Shown in pieces: positions 47,250 through 57,100 of a stretch of 64,000 nucleotides of DNA (position 1 is its first letter; each line of letters opens with the position of its first letter). The stretch spans positions 18,324,343 through 18,388,342 of the forward strand of contig OZ026600.1 in the NCBI GenBank assembly GCA_964020085.1. Reading direction: 5' to 3'. The notes beneath the pieces are model-generated. The model saw only the letters and a list, made by a program, of their open reading frames with translations, was not told where the DNA came from and made no database searches. The stretch is from Micromussa lordhowensis. Its lineage: Eukaryota > Cnidaria > Anthozoa > Scleractinia > Lobophylliidae. The translations under genes were made by a program, and so were the position numbers.

Positions 47250-47300
47250 CTGCGGATCGAGCGGTCCGGGTTCGAGCCCTAGCTATGATCACTGTGTTGT
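47250..47300 (+). mobile_element. SINE head fragment
   Basis: TCTGCGGATCGAGCGGTCCG and GGTTCGAGCCCTAG (B box) match the head of the SINE at 4519. The 3' body is missing. Confidence 0.5.
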
Positions 47301-47589
47301 AGCAGCCGTTTCCAAAAAAGCACGCGAAGAGAACGAAACTGCGAGCGAATGCGAATAATAAGGAGCAGGGGAAGGGGTGAGGCGAGCGAATTTTCAATCC
47401 CAAACATTTTTACCGAACTCCCCAAACATGCCTCGCTCCCTTGGGGCGCCAACAGTCACGTGAGAACCAATCGTTAACGTCCGGTAAATCTCCAGGGCAC
47501 CCCTTAATTGATAGCAGCACTTGCTGACGGGTTCACCCTGGTTAAATATATTTATATATTATTATTATCACTTTGACAAGGGCCCAGCA

Positions 47590-47662
47590 TGAGCTAGCCT
47601 CCTACGCAGACGCTCTTTGGACTCGTCACGCAATCTTACTCTCCTGCGTGACGAGCCCTAAG
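47590..47662. mobile_element. Foldback of the GTCACGCAA family, short copy
   Basis: GCCTCCTACGCAGACGCTCT then GACTCGTCACGCAA, and a right arm TGCGTGACGAGCCCTAA. The right arm is shorter than in the 46098 copy. Confidence 0.65.
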
Positions 47663-47936
47663 CATGATCTGCTAAAAGCAAATAGTGCGCGTCAATAAAT
47701 ACGCTTCCTTTTTATGATGATATGGCTTCGGACAATGGTCGCGTCTGTCATTGTTCGTTACAAAAACAAACGAAGTTTGGAAAATGGAGATACATAAACT
47801 CGATCGAATTGAAGTAGGAAACTGACGTTTCTGTACAAATGTATTGCTATATATAGCAAAGCCCGACAAATCTTGTCAATATTTTTTGCCGGCGGTGATT
47901 GCTTTTGGAAAAAAGGACAACCCAAGGTACAACAAG

Positions 47937-48282
47937 ATGAAACGCAGACAAACTTACGACGTTGTTGACACGCCGCCAAAACACAGGTGCAACTGGCCAG
48001 CATTCGAAGACTTCCAAGAACGAGAAGAAAAAAAAAATGGCGCGACATCCAGAAGGGAGTGGACAAGGTTCTTGAAGTCCAAGACCAAGGATACAGCAAA
48101 AACGGGCCATCGGTTGTGTTGAAACTGGAACACGAAATAAGGCCTATAAGGTTCGTGTGGGCGCCAGCTTCGCTGGTGACGGGATGAATAAAATAAAGAG
48201 CACGGATTACATCCTGAACCTTGTTGCGAAAATATCGGGAGAAACAGAAAACAGCTATTTTGATTTCAAGCTGAACAACTAA
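47937..48282 (+). pseudogene. Small ORF remnant 1 of the polymerase-B element, frameshifted
   Basis: It starts at an ATG (MKRRQTYDVVDTPPKHRCNW). The frame breaks at an A-run near 48030 and again near 48115. The last frame ends with STDYILNLVAKISGETENS and TAA. Basic and charged at the N-terminus; function unknown. Confidence 0.45.
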
Positions 48283-48298
48283 GCAACAACCCGAACCG

Positions 48299-48570
48299 TT
48301 AGGTTTTCGTACATGCGGCGGTCAAACCGGCTGAGGCAAAACCAAATACTGAATCAATAGCTATAATTATTCCTATTCCCGTAAGAGCTGAAGCAAAAGT
48401 ACTGGCACAAAGAACTCCAGAAATATTTCCAATACCAACGCCGGTGTAGTAAAGAACTGTTTTAGCTCGTTTCTGCTTTTTTAGAAACCAGTCGATAGTG
48501 CGTGGCCTCGTTGTTCAGAGTGGTTGAAATCTCGTGTATTTTTTCCAAACGGTGCTCAGTCCAACCATAG
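48299..48570 (-). pseudogene. Small membrane-protein ORF remnant 2 (minus strand), frameshifted
   Basis: The N-terminal part (KIHEISTTLNNEATHYRLV) and the C-terminal part (RAKTVLYYTGVGIGNISGVL, then two Gly/Ala-rich hydrophobic segments) lie in different frames joined near 48475. It ends with TAA at 48299-48301. Looks like a two-pass membrane protein; role unknown. Confidence 0.45.
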
Positions 48571-49047
48571 TTAATAGTCTATTAACTATGGTTCAACATG
48601 TATTGGCTTGGTTGCCACGCATCAATAAACTGTTCACACGCTTCATACTCGCAGTGGACAACTCGAAATCGACTACAATCAACTGTTTGACTCGCGATCA
48701 CACGTGTTTTTGACGAACAATTGATTGGAAGCTTCTTGGCGTTTTCCACGAAAGCGCTTGGCATGGTTGTGCGACTTAAAGACGCTGACGCTCTGCAGAA
48801 TGAGCTCAAAAATGATTACATCCATCACCGAAGAGTTGTCTGCCGTGGCGGGCGGGCTTGCAGTGCTGAGCATGCCGAAGCGCAGCAATCCTCTGCAACT
48901 GCTTAATAATTAGTTGGCATTTGCCGGTAATTCCTCAATTAAAAAATTGTATTCACCAAATATACGAAGTGGCGGATTCAGACACGAAACCACAACCTGT
49001 GGAAGCGGTTGAACAGGTGACTTCAAAACTCCCAACCACTAAACTCG

Positions 49048-49316
49048 CAAAAAAACAAAAAAACAAAACGAGTGGCTGCGGGCAAGGCCGTCGCTGAGAG
49101 AACAAGGCTAGTGCGCGAAGAGCAGAAAAAGTTGCGTCTGAAGAGGCTGTCATAATCGCAAACATTACAAGACAAAACAAACCCCAGTGGCTGACAAGAG
49201 CGAAGACACAAACACCTCAAGAAATGTCCTCACCACCACTGAAATGGCTCAGCGTCATCAGCATTTTTGTTTCAATGATCGGGATCTACTACAAACGACA
49301 ACGATGCTAAAAGTTG
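49048..49316 (+). pseudogene. Basic small ORF with C-terminal membrane segment, remnant 3
   Basis: A lysine/arginine-rich part (KRVAAGKAVAERTRLVREEQ) changes frame near 49150. It runs through ANITRQNKPQWLTRAKTQ to a hydrophobic segment (LSVISIFVSMIGIYY). No family recognised. Confidence 0.4.
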
Positions 49317-49522
49317 ATGTCCTACAGATTTTTATCAGCACAGCTAGTGTTTTTGGGACAGGTCTGATTAGGATCCACTTCAACGAAAAGGTTTTCAAAA
49401 CAGTCCGCCACCTTATCGCCGCGCCGTTCACTAGGCCAAACAAAGAAGAGGACTCAGAAGAAGGGCCTGAGCCTGACTCAGAGGAAGAGCATATATGCGA
49501 GGCTTGTTCTGCAGACCACTGA
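49304..49522 (+). CDS. Small ORF 4: N-terminal membrane segment and acidic tail, 72 aa
   Basis: An intact frame from ATG at 49304. A hydrophobic segment (VLQIFISTASVFGTGLI) is followed by a basic stretch and an acidic tail (EEDSEEGPEPDSEEEH) with CEAC near the end. It follows remnant 3 with a short overlap and precedes ORF 5. Function unknown; likely a relic although open. Confidence 0.45.
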   Translation: MLKVDVLQIFISTASVFGTGLIRIHFNEKVFKTVRHLIAAPFTRPNKEEDSEEGPEPDSEEEHICEACSADH

Positions 49523-49599
49523 CGAAAGTTTTATTTTGAAAATAGCAATGCAACGTATACAGAACAGATAGGTCTGACAACAAGCTCGTGAAAACGATC

Positions 49600-49884
49600 A
49601 TGGATGCCGCCACTGCTCTGACTGGCTTTGCCGCCGGCATTGGCTGGATTGCGAAAAAACTGATAAAAGAGAACTCCGCCGCTGATCCCAGCGCCAACGT
49701 CATGAACTATGCAAAGTTCACCGCTGTCATGGCGGGCAGTGTCTTGCTGAAACAGTATCTCGAAGACCAGAAGATTGTTCCGACAAATTCAAAAAATAAG
49801 CATATTGCTAAATGCATCTCTTCTTCGAAGAAGAAACATGATGACAAGTATTGCGATGATGATCGGAGGCGCGATTCTTAACGC
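49600..49884 (+). CDS. Small ORF 5: Ala/Gly-rich, about 93 aa
   Basis: An open frame from ATG at 49600 with a hydrophobic N-terminal segment (TALTGFAAGIGWIAKKLI) and a second segment (YAKFTAVMAGSVLLKQYLE). The last 30 residues are lysine/aspartate-rich and probably read past the original end. It overlaps ORF 6. Confidence 0.45.
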
Positions 49885-50143
49885 CGCTGCTTTCACCGGC
49901 TGCAACTATCTTGCTAAATATTTGTCCGGCTACAGCGCAAAGGATGCGTTAGAAGAGAAAACGCGGCATGACAAAGCTCTTGAAGGTTATCAAGCTGCTA
50001 TGGCCAAATACACACGCGACCGCACCAAGCTTCTTGATTGGATCGAAACCAACAGGAAAATCAAAGAAAAAGCGATACGAACGCTGATAACGCGTTCAAA
50101 CTCTATAACCAAGCGCATCCAGACCAGCAAATTAAGCTCCTAA
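49838..50143 (+). pseudogene. Small ORF 6: membrane segment and coiled-coil, frameshifted C-terminus
   Basis: It starts MMTSIAMMIGGAILNAAAF with GCNYLAKYLSG, then a charged helix with RHDKALEGYQAAMAKYTRDR. Near 50080 the frame shifts: the neighbouring frame reads NAFKLYNQAHPDQQ, which fits the end of the same protein better. I have the impression this protein recurs in cnidarian genomes, unverified. Function unknown. Confidence 0.5.
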
Positions 50144-50232
50144 TAACCTCAACTCTCTGTCTTTTATCAACCCAGTGAGTGGCAGAAACAAGGCGAGCTG
50201 CTTTTTGTGGGGGGCAGCGCGCCCGCTCTCGG

Positions 50233-51210
50233 CTATGCGGCTATTCGTTTTCTTAAGTTTTCTACGTAATTTCTTTTGTCGCGGTCCACGTCACCACTAG
50301 CTTCTCGCTGTTTAGTGGGTCTAAATTCAAGTCTTCCATCGAACGCTTTTAGTAACCTGACGTCATCTCTCTTGTAACTGTCTTTTTCTGCGACGCAGTG
50401 GGTAGCTATTTTGTTCTTCGTGCAGCTCTTCTTTGACTTTTCTTTCATTTTCATTATTTGCTCTTGTGTGGGCATGACGCGCTTCCACTTGAAACCGCTT
50501 TTTGGAGCGGCAAGCTCATCGCCCAGCCGTAAAGGTTGTTCGCGTCTAAGTACTGAAGTTTTGTAATCATTCGGGTGAGAAACCCTTGGCGATAATCATG
50601 ACCTGTACGTGACCACTGACATGTTGCTGTTGCCGGATGTTTTCGAAGACTTCAGAAAGCTTTCCAGGGCCAAATACGGACTGGATTCGGCGCATTACTA
50701 CAGTTCACCGGGCTTGAGCCAGAATGCTCTTCTGAAAAAGACAGGCATGGAGCTTGAGCTATTGACAGATCAAGACATACACCTTTGCATTGAGAGAGGA
50801 ATGAGAGGAGGCATCTCAGTGGTGAACAAGCGCCATGCAAAGGCGAACAACCCGCTGGTTGAAACATATGACCCGCGGAAACCAAACACTTCCCAAACCT
50901 TCTGCGCGTGGGCATACTCTTCTTCCGTAATGCTCTTGCCGTTCAGCTTTGGGTGTAACAACTCTTTTGCTGGGAGCTTTGCCTCGCCAAACCTCTCAAA
51001 ACAATCCATGTATTCGTACGGATAAATTCCTTTATCCAATAGCAGCGTTCTTTTTTCTTCGTCTTGGTACCTTTTCTCGGTTATTTGAGACTGGGGGTCG
51101 CTGCCTTTTACAAGAGAATCCAGACTGCTCTGCAAGAAATTCACACTATCGATGCACCTAAGATTTCCCAGTGAAAATGAAATGTATTTTTCCGTGTTGC
51201 CTAGGGTGTG
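50233..51210 (-). pseudogene. Family B DNA polymerase fragment (protein-primed type) with internal inversion
   Basis: On the minus strand, 51205-50888 encodes an N-terminal/exonuclease-to-linker part (NTEKYISFSLGNLR, KGIYPYEYMD, AHAQKVWEVFG). The next coding block (HDLYVTTDMLLLPDVFEDFR, RAKYGLDSAHYYSSPGLS, MRGGISVVNKRHAKANNP) lies on the plus strand at about 50586-50887. Downstream on the minus strand, about 50515-50560, YLDANNLYGWAM is the polymerase motif A region with the catalytic Asp. GFKWKRVMPTQEQIMK follows, with frameshifts after it. Thus a segment of about 300 bases is inverted inside an otherwise minus-strand gene. The remaining polymerase motifs (B, YxDTD-type C) are not seen, so the gene is truncated. 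Confidence 0.75.
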
Positions 51211-51299
51211 CGGGTGTGGACCAAGAATCCTGGCCCCAGAATCCCCTTTTACAAGTGTGTTTATTGTTGTGAATTGCTTTACTGCGTACATCAAGCTCA

Positions 51300-51720
51300 A
51301 CGCTGATCACTCTCGATATAAATTTTCTATTACTCGCTCGTTCGACTCGATCCTACGTGTACAAAAAGGTCCTGAGTAAACATTAACAGAGTGTTCCCCT
51401 TATTACGTAATTATATTCTCGACATTATCTTGTCGTGCTCCGGATGTCGGATTATGCATGAATGTCAAATTTCAGATGTCACTTTTTGATTGATGGGCTA
51501 CTAACAAATCAAATTGCACTATTGATTCCCGTTCGTGGGCGAACGGAGTCCGGTAAAATGTTTGGGATTGACTATAGGCGATTCCTTTCCTCCCCAGCCC
51601 TCCCCCTTCTCGCTTACCCCTCCCCACAACACCCCACGTTTTTGCTTACCCCAGGCGCGCTCCTTCCTTCGCCCGCCTCCTCGCTCTCTTGGTCGATCTC
51701 TCCGCCGGGAAAAGGAAAGG
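51300..51720. other. Spacer between the polymerase-B relic and a SINE
   Basis: It holds a C/T-rich stretch at about 51590-51710 on the plus strand and no supportable gene. Confidence 0.35.
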
Positions 51721-51734
51721 AAACGGCTGCTATT

Positions 51735-51945
51735 GTGTAATTGGGCAAGACACTTATCACTCACAGTGCCTCTCTCCACCCAGGTGTATAAATGGGTACC
51801 GGCGAGTTTAATGTTGGGGGTAACCCTGCGATGGACTAACACCCCATCTACGGAGAAGTAGAAATACTCCTAGTCGCTTCATGCTACAGAAACCGGGATA
51901 AGCTACGGACTGATAGGCTACTTAGCTCGTATGCAGACTGTGTTG
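51735..51945 (+). mobile_element. SINE, 5'-truncated copy
   Basis: From TCACAGTGCCTCTCTCCACC through AATGGGTACCGGCGAGTTTA to TCGTATGCAGACT it matches the body of the SINE at 4519-4800 with scattered changes. The tRNA-like head is absent. It lies about 250 bases upstream of the TPR-CHAT start codon. Confidence 0.7.
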
Positions 51946-52202
51946 ATCAGCTTGTAATTTCATTAACTACTTCTCGTGTTATAACGTTTCCTTGCAAAAC
52001 AGTTGTGCACATTTTCGTCTCTAACTCTTGATGATCGGTAATTCTGAAAAGCATATTTCATGCGCGAGTGGCGAATTAGAGAATGTCTTACCAGTAGACA
52101 TAGTCCAACCAACATTTATTCCAACTAACTATTATTAATCCTAATACTACTTAGAATAGTACAAACAACTCGAAACCCCCAGCACGATAGATAGAACGTA
52201 AT

Positions 52203-53902
52203 ATGGTAACATCAAAATATTTCAATCAGCCTAACAATTTTCCTCATAATTCACATTTACCAGGTGTATACTTGAGAGAGGAGGCAGGAATACTCGCTGA
52301 TATAATAAAAACAGAGATTGAGGACTGCAAGCAACAGCTTCGAATTGCCAAAGAACTGGGGGATAGGGCTGGAGAAGGAGCTGCTTATTGCAATCTTGGC
52401 AATGCTTACAAGGGTCTAGGTGATAATAAGGAAGCCATTGAATGCCACAACCAACATCTTAGGATTGCCAAAGAACTGGGGAACAGGACTGGCGAGGGAG
52501 CAGCATATAGCAATCTCGGCACTAATTACAAGAATCTGGGCAATATTGAACAAGCCATTGGCTACCACAACCTACATCTTGGCCTTGCTAAAGAACTGGG
52601 ACAAAGACGTGCAGAACTGGTTGCTTATCGAAATCTTGGCGATGTTTACGAGAGTCTGGGTGATTTTAAACAAGCCATTGAGTACCACAACCAACGTCTT
52701 AGTATTGCAATAGAACTGGAGGATGTCGCTGAAGAGGGAGAAGCTTATAGCAATCTTGGCAAAGCCTATAAGGATCTGAGGGATTTCAAACGAGCCACTG
52801 AATGCTCTAATCGACATCTTAGCATTGCCAAAGACCTAGGAGACAGGGCTGGAGAGGGAGTTGCCTACTGCAATTTAGGTATTTCATACCACGGTCTGGG
52901 TGATTTTCAAGGAGCCATGCAGTTCCATAAGCAACATCTTAGCATTGCTAGGGAACTGGGGGACACGACTGGAGAAGGCGTTGCTTATGGCAATCTTGGA
53001 ATTGTTTATGAAAGTCTGGGTGATTGCAAACAAGCCATTGATTGCCACAAGCAAGATCTTGGCATTTGCAAAGAAGTAGGAGACAGGCCTGGAGAGGGAG
53101 CTGCTTATGCCAATCTTGGCAATGGTTACCAGGGTCTAGGAAATTTTAAACAAGCTATTGAGTACCACAGTAAAGATCTTAACATTGCCAAAGAACTGGG
53201 ACTGAGAGATACAGAAGGGCATGCTTATTGCAATCTTGGTAATGCTTACTATGGTCTAGGTGATTTTAAACAGGCCATTGAATACCACAGCCAACATCTT
53301 AGCATTGCCAAAGAACTGAGTCAGAGGTATGGAAAAGGAGTTGCCTATGGTAATCTTGGCAACGCTTACCAGAGTCTGGGTGATTTTAGACAAGCCATTG
53401 AGTACCAACGCCGACATCTAAACATTGCCAAGGACCTTGGTGACAGAGCTATGGAGGCAACGGCATATTCCAATCTCGGCATTGCCTACCGGAAACTGGG
53501 TGATTATAAACAAGCTACTCAGTACCACAACCAGCACCTTAGCATTGCCAAAGAACTTAGGGACAGGGCTGGAGAAGGACGTGCTTATGGCAATCTTGGC
53601 ATTGCATTCCTTAAACTGGGTGATTTTCAAAAATGCATTGAATACCAAAACCAACACCTTGGCATTGCGAAAGAACTGGGGCTGAGATATGCAGAAGGAT
53701 GTGCTTATGGTAACCTTGGTAATGCTTACCAACGTCTGGGTGATGTTGCAAGAGCTATTGAGTACCACAACCAACGTCTTGGCATTGCTAAAGAACTGGG
53801 ACAGAGAGATGGAGAAGGAAATGCTTATGCAAATCTTGGCAATGCTTACCAGGATCTGGGTGATTTTCAACGAGCCATTGAATACCACAACAAACATCTT
53901 AG
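52203..53902 (+). CDS. TPR-CHAT protein, N-terminal part (TPR repeats), interrupted by retrotransposon
   Basis: An intronless open frame from ATG at 52203 with 13 tetratricopeptide repeats of 40 residues. The consensus is NLGNAYKGLGDFKQAIEYHN followed by QHLSIAKELGDRAGEG, and repeats run from about residue 50 to the break. TPRs of this type bind partner proteins or peptides and commonly act as sensors for a fused enzymatic domain. The frame is cut after 1700 nt by the gypsy element; inside the LTR it runs a further 39 nt to a stop at 53940-53942. The codon split at the break (AG then C) is restored exactly at 59667. The pre-insertion gene was therefore one open frame of 1060 codons including the stop. 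As it stands the allele would give only a TPR protein without CHAT. Confidence 0.9.
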
Positions 53903-54066
53903 TGTAATAAACGCCACACAGGAAAATATAGACGATTCCTGAAGTCGTTTTAACTGTTTTAATCGCGTAGCCGAGTGACATACAACAAGTTCTTCCAAAG
54001 GATTCTTACCACGTGTTTTCTATCCGATTCTTACACCATGTATCATACACGAAGTGTCCCATTACA
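53903..54066 (-). repeat. 3' LTR of the gypsy element
   Basis: 164 bp with inverted ends TGTAAT/ATTACA, identical to the other LTR. On the minus strand it is preceded by a purine-rich tract (agtagaggggatag, about 54067-54080), the expected plus-strand primer. Confidence 0.95.
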
Positions 54067-54187
54067 CTATCCCCTCTACTACAAAGAATGAATCTCCAGA
54101 TTCACGATCATTCCGTGTACTACAACAAAATAAAGTCAATCCGTTGATTTAGTCTCTTAACAAAGTCCCGAAACAGTTTGAATACTA

Positions 54188-57100
54188 TCAAAGTTCTCGC
54201 AGTGCTCTAGCCTTCTTCAGCAATATTGGCTTCAGTTTCTTTATCCGCTCCTTGTCCTGCCTCTGCTTGTCCTCCAACATCTTTAAGCGGTCAGTTATCT
54301 GCTGTAAACTATTCAGAATCCATTCACCATAACGGTCTGGGGGTCTTCTTATGCGTGCTGGTCTTTGGCTCTGACCAACCGGCTGCTCCTCTTCGACCTC
54401 CTGTTCATGTTCTTTGTTCTCTTCCCCATTCCTGCAACAACCTTGGGCATCATCTAACAGTCCACCTCCCTCAGCAGCCGGTTTATCTACCACGTGGTCA
54501 TTTCCAGCACCCTGTTCAACTTCTCCGTCCGAAGCAGATTCAGCGAGGTAGGGCGGATCCCCGCTTGCGCTCTCGTCTGGCATATCGACAACCTCATTGT
54601 ACCCTTCACTTCTAGCTGCGACCCAGACAGCCTCTTCCTCGGTTCCACTGGTAGCTATATCAGGTTCCATTGATACCACCTCCTCCGATGCTGTCTGTAC
54701 CTGTTCACCAGCTCCGTTGCCTCCTACAGGTGCATCCACTGCTTCCTTGGCACCCGTTTCCTCCATGCTTCCTTCCTGCCTTCTCTTGTACAACCGCAAG
54801 TTGTTGAAATGGACTACTCGAGACTTCCTAGAATGTCCCCTGACCTTCTTCACCCGGTATGTAACATCAGTGACTCGCTCCACTATCTCATATGGTCCCT
54901 CCCACTGTCGATGGAACTTGTTTACTTCACCTGGTTTCAGTTGTGGATCGTAGCGCAACACTAAATCACCAGGTTGAAACAGCATATGTCTCACTCCCTT
55001 GTCGTATGCATCTTTCTGACGACGCTGAGCAACCTTGAGGTTTTGTCGCACATCACGGTATGCAGCTTCTAGGCTACCCTGAAGGTCTGCTACGAATTCA
55101 GAGTAACTGTCTTCACTGCCCATGGGCCCACTGCCCATCATTACATCCAGGGGTATCCTCATCTCCCTCCCAAACATTAGCTCAAATGGTGTATGTTCCG
55201 TGGAGGAGTGGACACTACTTCTGAAGGCCATCATGCAGTAATCTAGTTGTTCATCCCAGCGCTGTGGATCATCGTCAACTCTGGCTTTCAGCATGCTCTT
55301 AAGGGTCTTGTGCAGATTCTCAACTTGCCCATTGCCCTCTGGATGATACGCAGTTGACCGAGTTTTGTTGATGTTCAACAAATGGCACATTTCCTCAAAC
55401 ACCTGGGACTCGAAGTTTCTTCCTTGATCACTGTGTATGCTGTCTGGCACACCATACCGACAAATCCAGTTCTTTACCAACACCCTTGCACAAGTTGTGG
55501 CACGTTGATTTGGAATCGCATACGCCTCCGCCCACTTTGTAAAACTGCATTGTACAGTCAGAATGTAGCGATTTCCCCTTCGAGACCTTGGTAAGGGGCC
55601 AACTATGTCAATGTGGATTCTTTGCATAGGGTTTCCAGATGGTATCGGATGTAGGGGTGCCTTTGGTCTAGGCCTGGGCTTGCACTTGGCACAGGTCAGG
55701 CAGCTGCTACAATACCGATGAACTTCTTTTGTCAAACCTGGTCTCCAAAACCTAGTTTTCATCTTCTTTAGGGTCTTCATTCTTCCTAAGTGGGCACCTG
55801 TTAAACCATCATGAATTTCCATGAGCGATTCTTTAACAAGTTTCTGAGGTAAGACCATCCTGCTCTTAGCTGACGGGCCTCTTTCAGGTGACCGCAGATA
55901 AAGTACTCCTTCTCGTAGCTCCAATAGTTCCCATTGCGCCCAGATTTCTCTTGTTGCTCGACTCAAGGGCCGAAGTTCCTCATCGGTTGGTTTCTTCCAT
56001 TCCCGCAACAATTGATCCACAACTGGGCCAATATCAGGATCCTCACTTTGAGCTTGTGCCACATTCTCGAATGACCACAGATCCTTTTCATCATCATTAT
56101 GACCATGTGGCAGCCTGCTGGTGACCGTTGCTACCTCTGGCTTTGCAGATGGGGCACATGAGGGGCATTCTCCATGATTTCGCCTAGGCCGTCGAGACAA
56201 GCTGTCTGCGTTACTGTGTTGCTTTCCTGGCCGGTGTTGTACCTCAAAGTCATACTCTTGGAGGCGTTCAAGCCAACGAGCCACCTGCCCTTCAGGCTCT
56301 TTAAAGGACCTCAACCATCTCAGTGAGGAATGGTCAGTTCGTACACAGAACCGTCGCCCTAACAAATAGTACCGGAAGTAGTCAACATACGTCACTAAAG
56401 CAAGCATTTCCAACCGAGTGGTGCAATAATTCTTTTCATGTTCGTTTAAGGAGCGACTACCATAAGCAATCACCCGCTCTGTCCCATCCTGCTGCTGTTG
56501 AGATAGAACTGCTCCGATTCCCTGGTACTGGCTTGCGTCAGTGTCAAGTATGAAAGACCCTGCCTCAGCACTGAAATTGGGGTAAGCTAGCACTGGCGCG
56601 CTTATCAGACGGCCTTTCAGTTCCTCGAATGCTGCCTGTTGTCCCTGTTGCCAACTAAACGACACAGTCTTCCTACACAGCTGGTACAGAGGTTCAGCAA
56701 TGATGGAAAACCCAAGGATGAATTTCCTGTAATAGCTAGCAAGTCCGAGGAAGCTTTGAAGCTCTTTGACATTAAGTGGCACTGGCCATGTTTCAACAGC
56801 TTTAACTTTCTCAGGGTCAGTCTTGATCCCGTCAGAAGACACGACATGTCCTAGAAAGACAACTTCCTTTCTAAGAAATCGGCACTTAGATGGCTTTAGT
56901 TTCAAACCAGCAGCCCTTATACGATCAAACACCAGCCGGAGACGGTGAATGTGATCTTCAAAGGTAGGAGCCCAGATGATGATATCATCCAAATACACTA
57001 AACAGTGGGTCCAGGTGAGACCACTGAGTGCAAGGTTCATTAATCTGGTGAAGCTAGCTGGGCCATTTGTCAATCCAAATGGCATCACTGTCCACTGAAA

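Larger units (their letters stand above)
47937..51210. mobile_element. Decayed DNA-polymerase-B mobile element (Polinton/adintovirus-like relic)
   Basis: A compact cluster of small ORFs on the plus strand converges on a family B, protein-primed-type DNA polymerase fragment on the minus strand. Several small ORFs encode one or two membrane segments. Frameshifts and stops in most parts, and an inversion inside the polymerase gene, show it is dead. Terminal inverted repeats, integrase, capsid and packaging ATPase were not recognised. The class is therefore inferred from the polymerase type and from the impression that the small proteins recur in cnidarian genomes. Its 3.3 kb is far below the 15-20 kb of a full Polinton. 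GC content is higher than in the flanks. Confidence 0.6.

Noticed and set aside
50609..51025. A separate plus-strand gene at the polymerase relic
   Set aside because: Only its first about 90 codons are polymerase coding (the inverted segment); the rest is antisense of the minus-strand polymerase.
52572..52817. Minus-strand and alternate-frame ORFs over the TPR region
   Set aside because: Shadows of the regular 120-nt TPR repeat.
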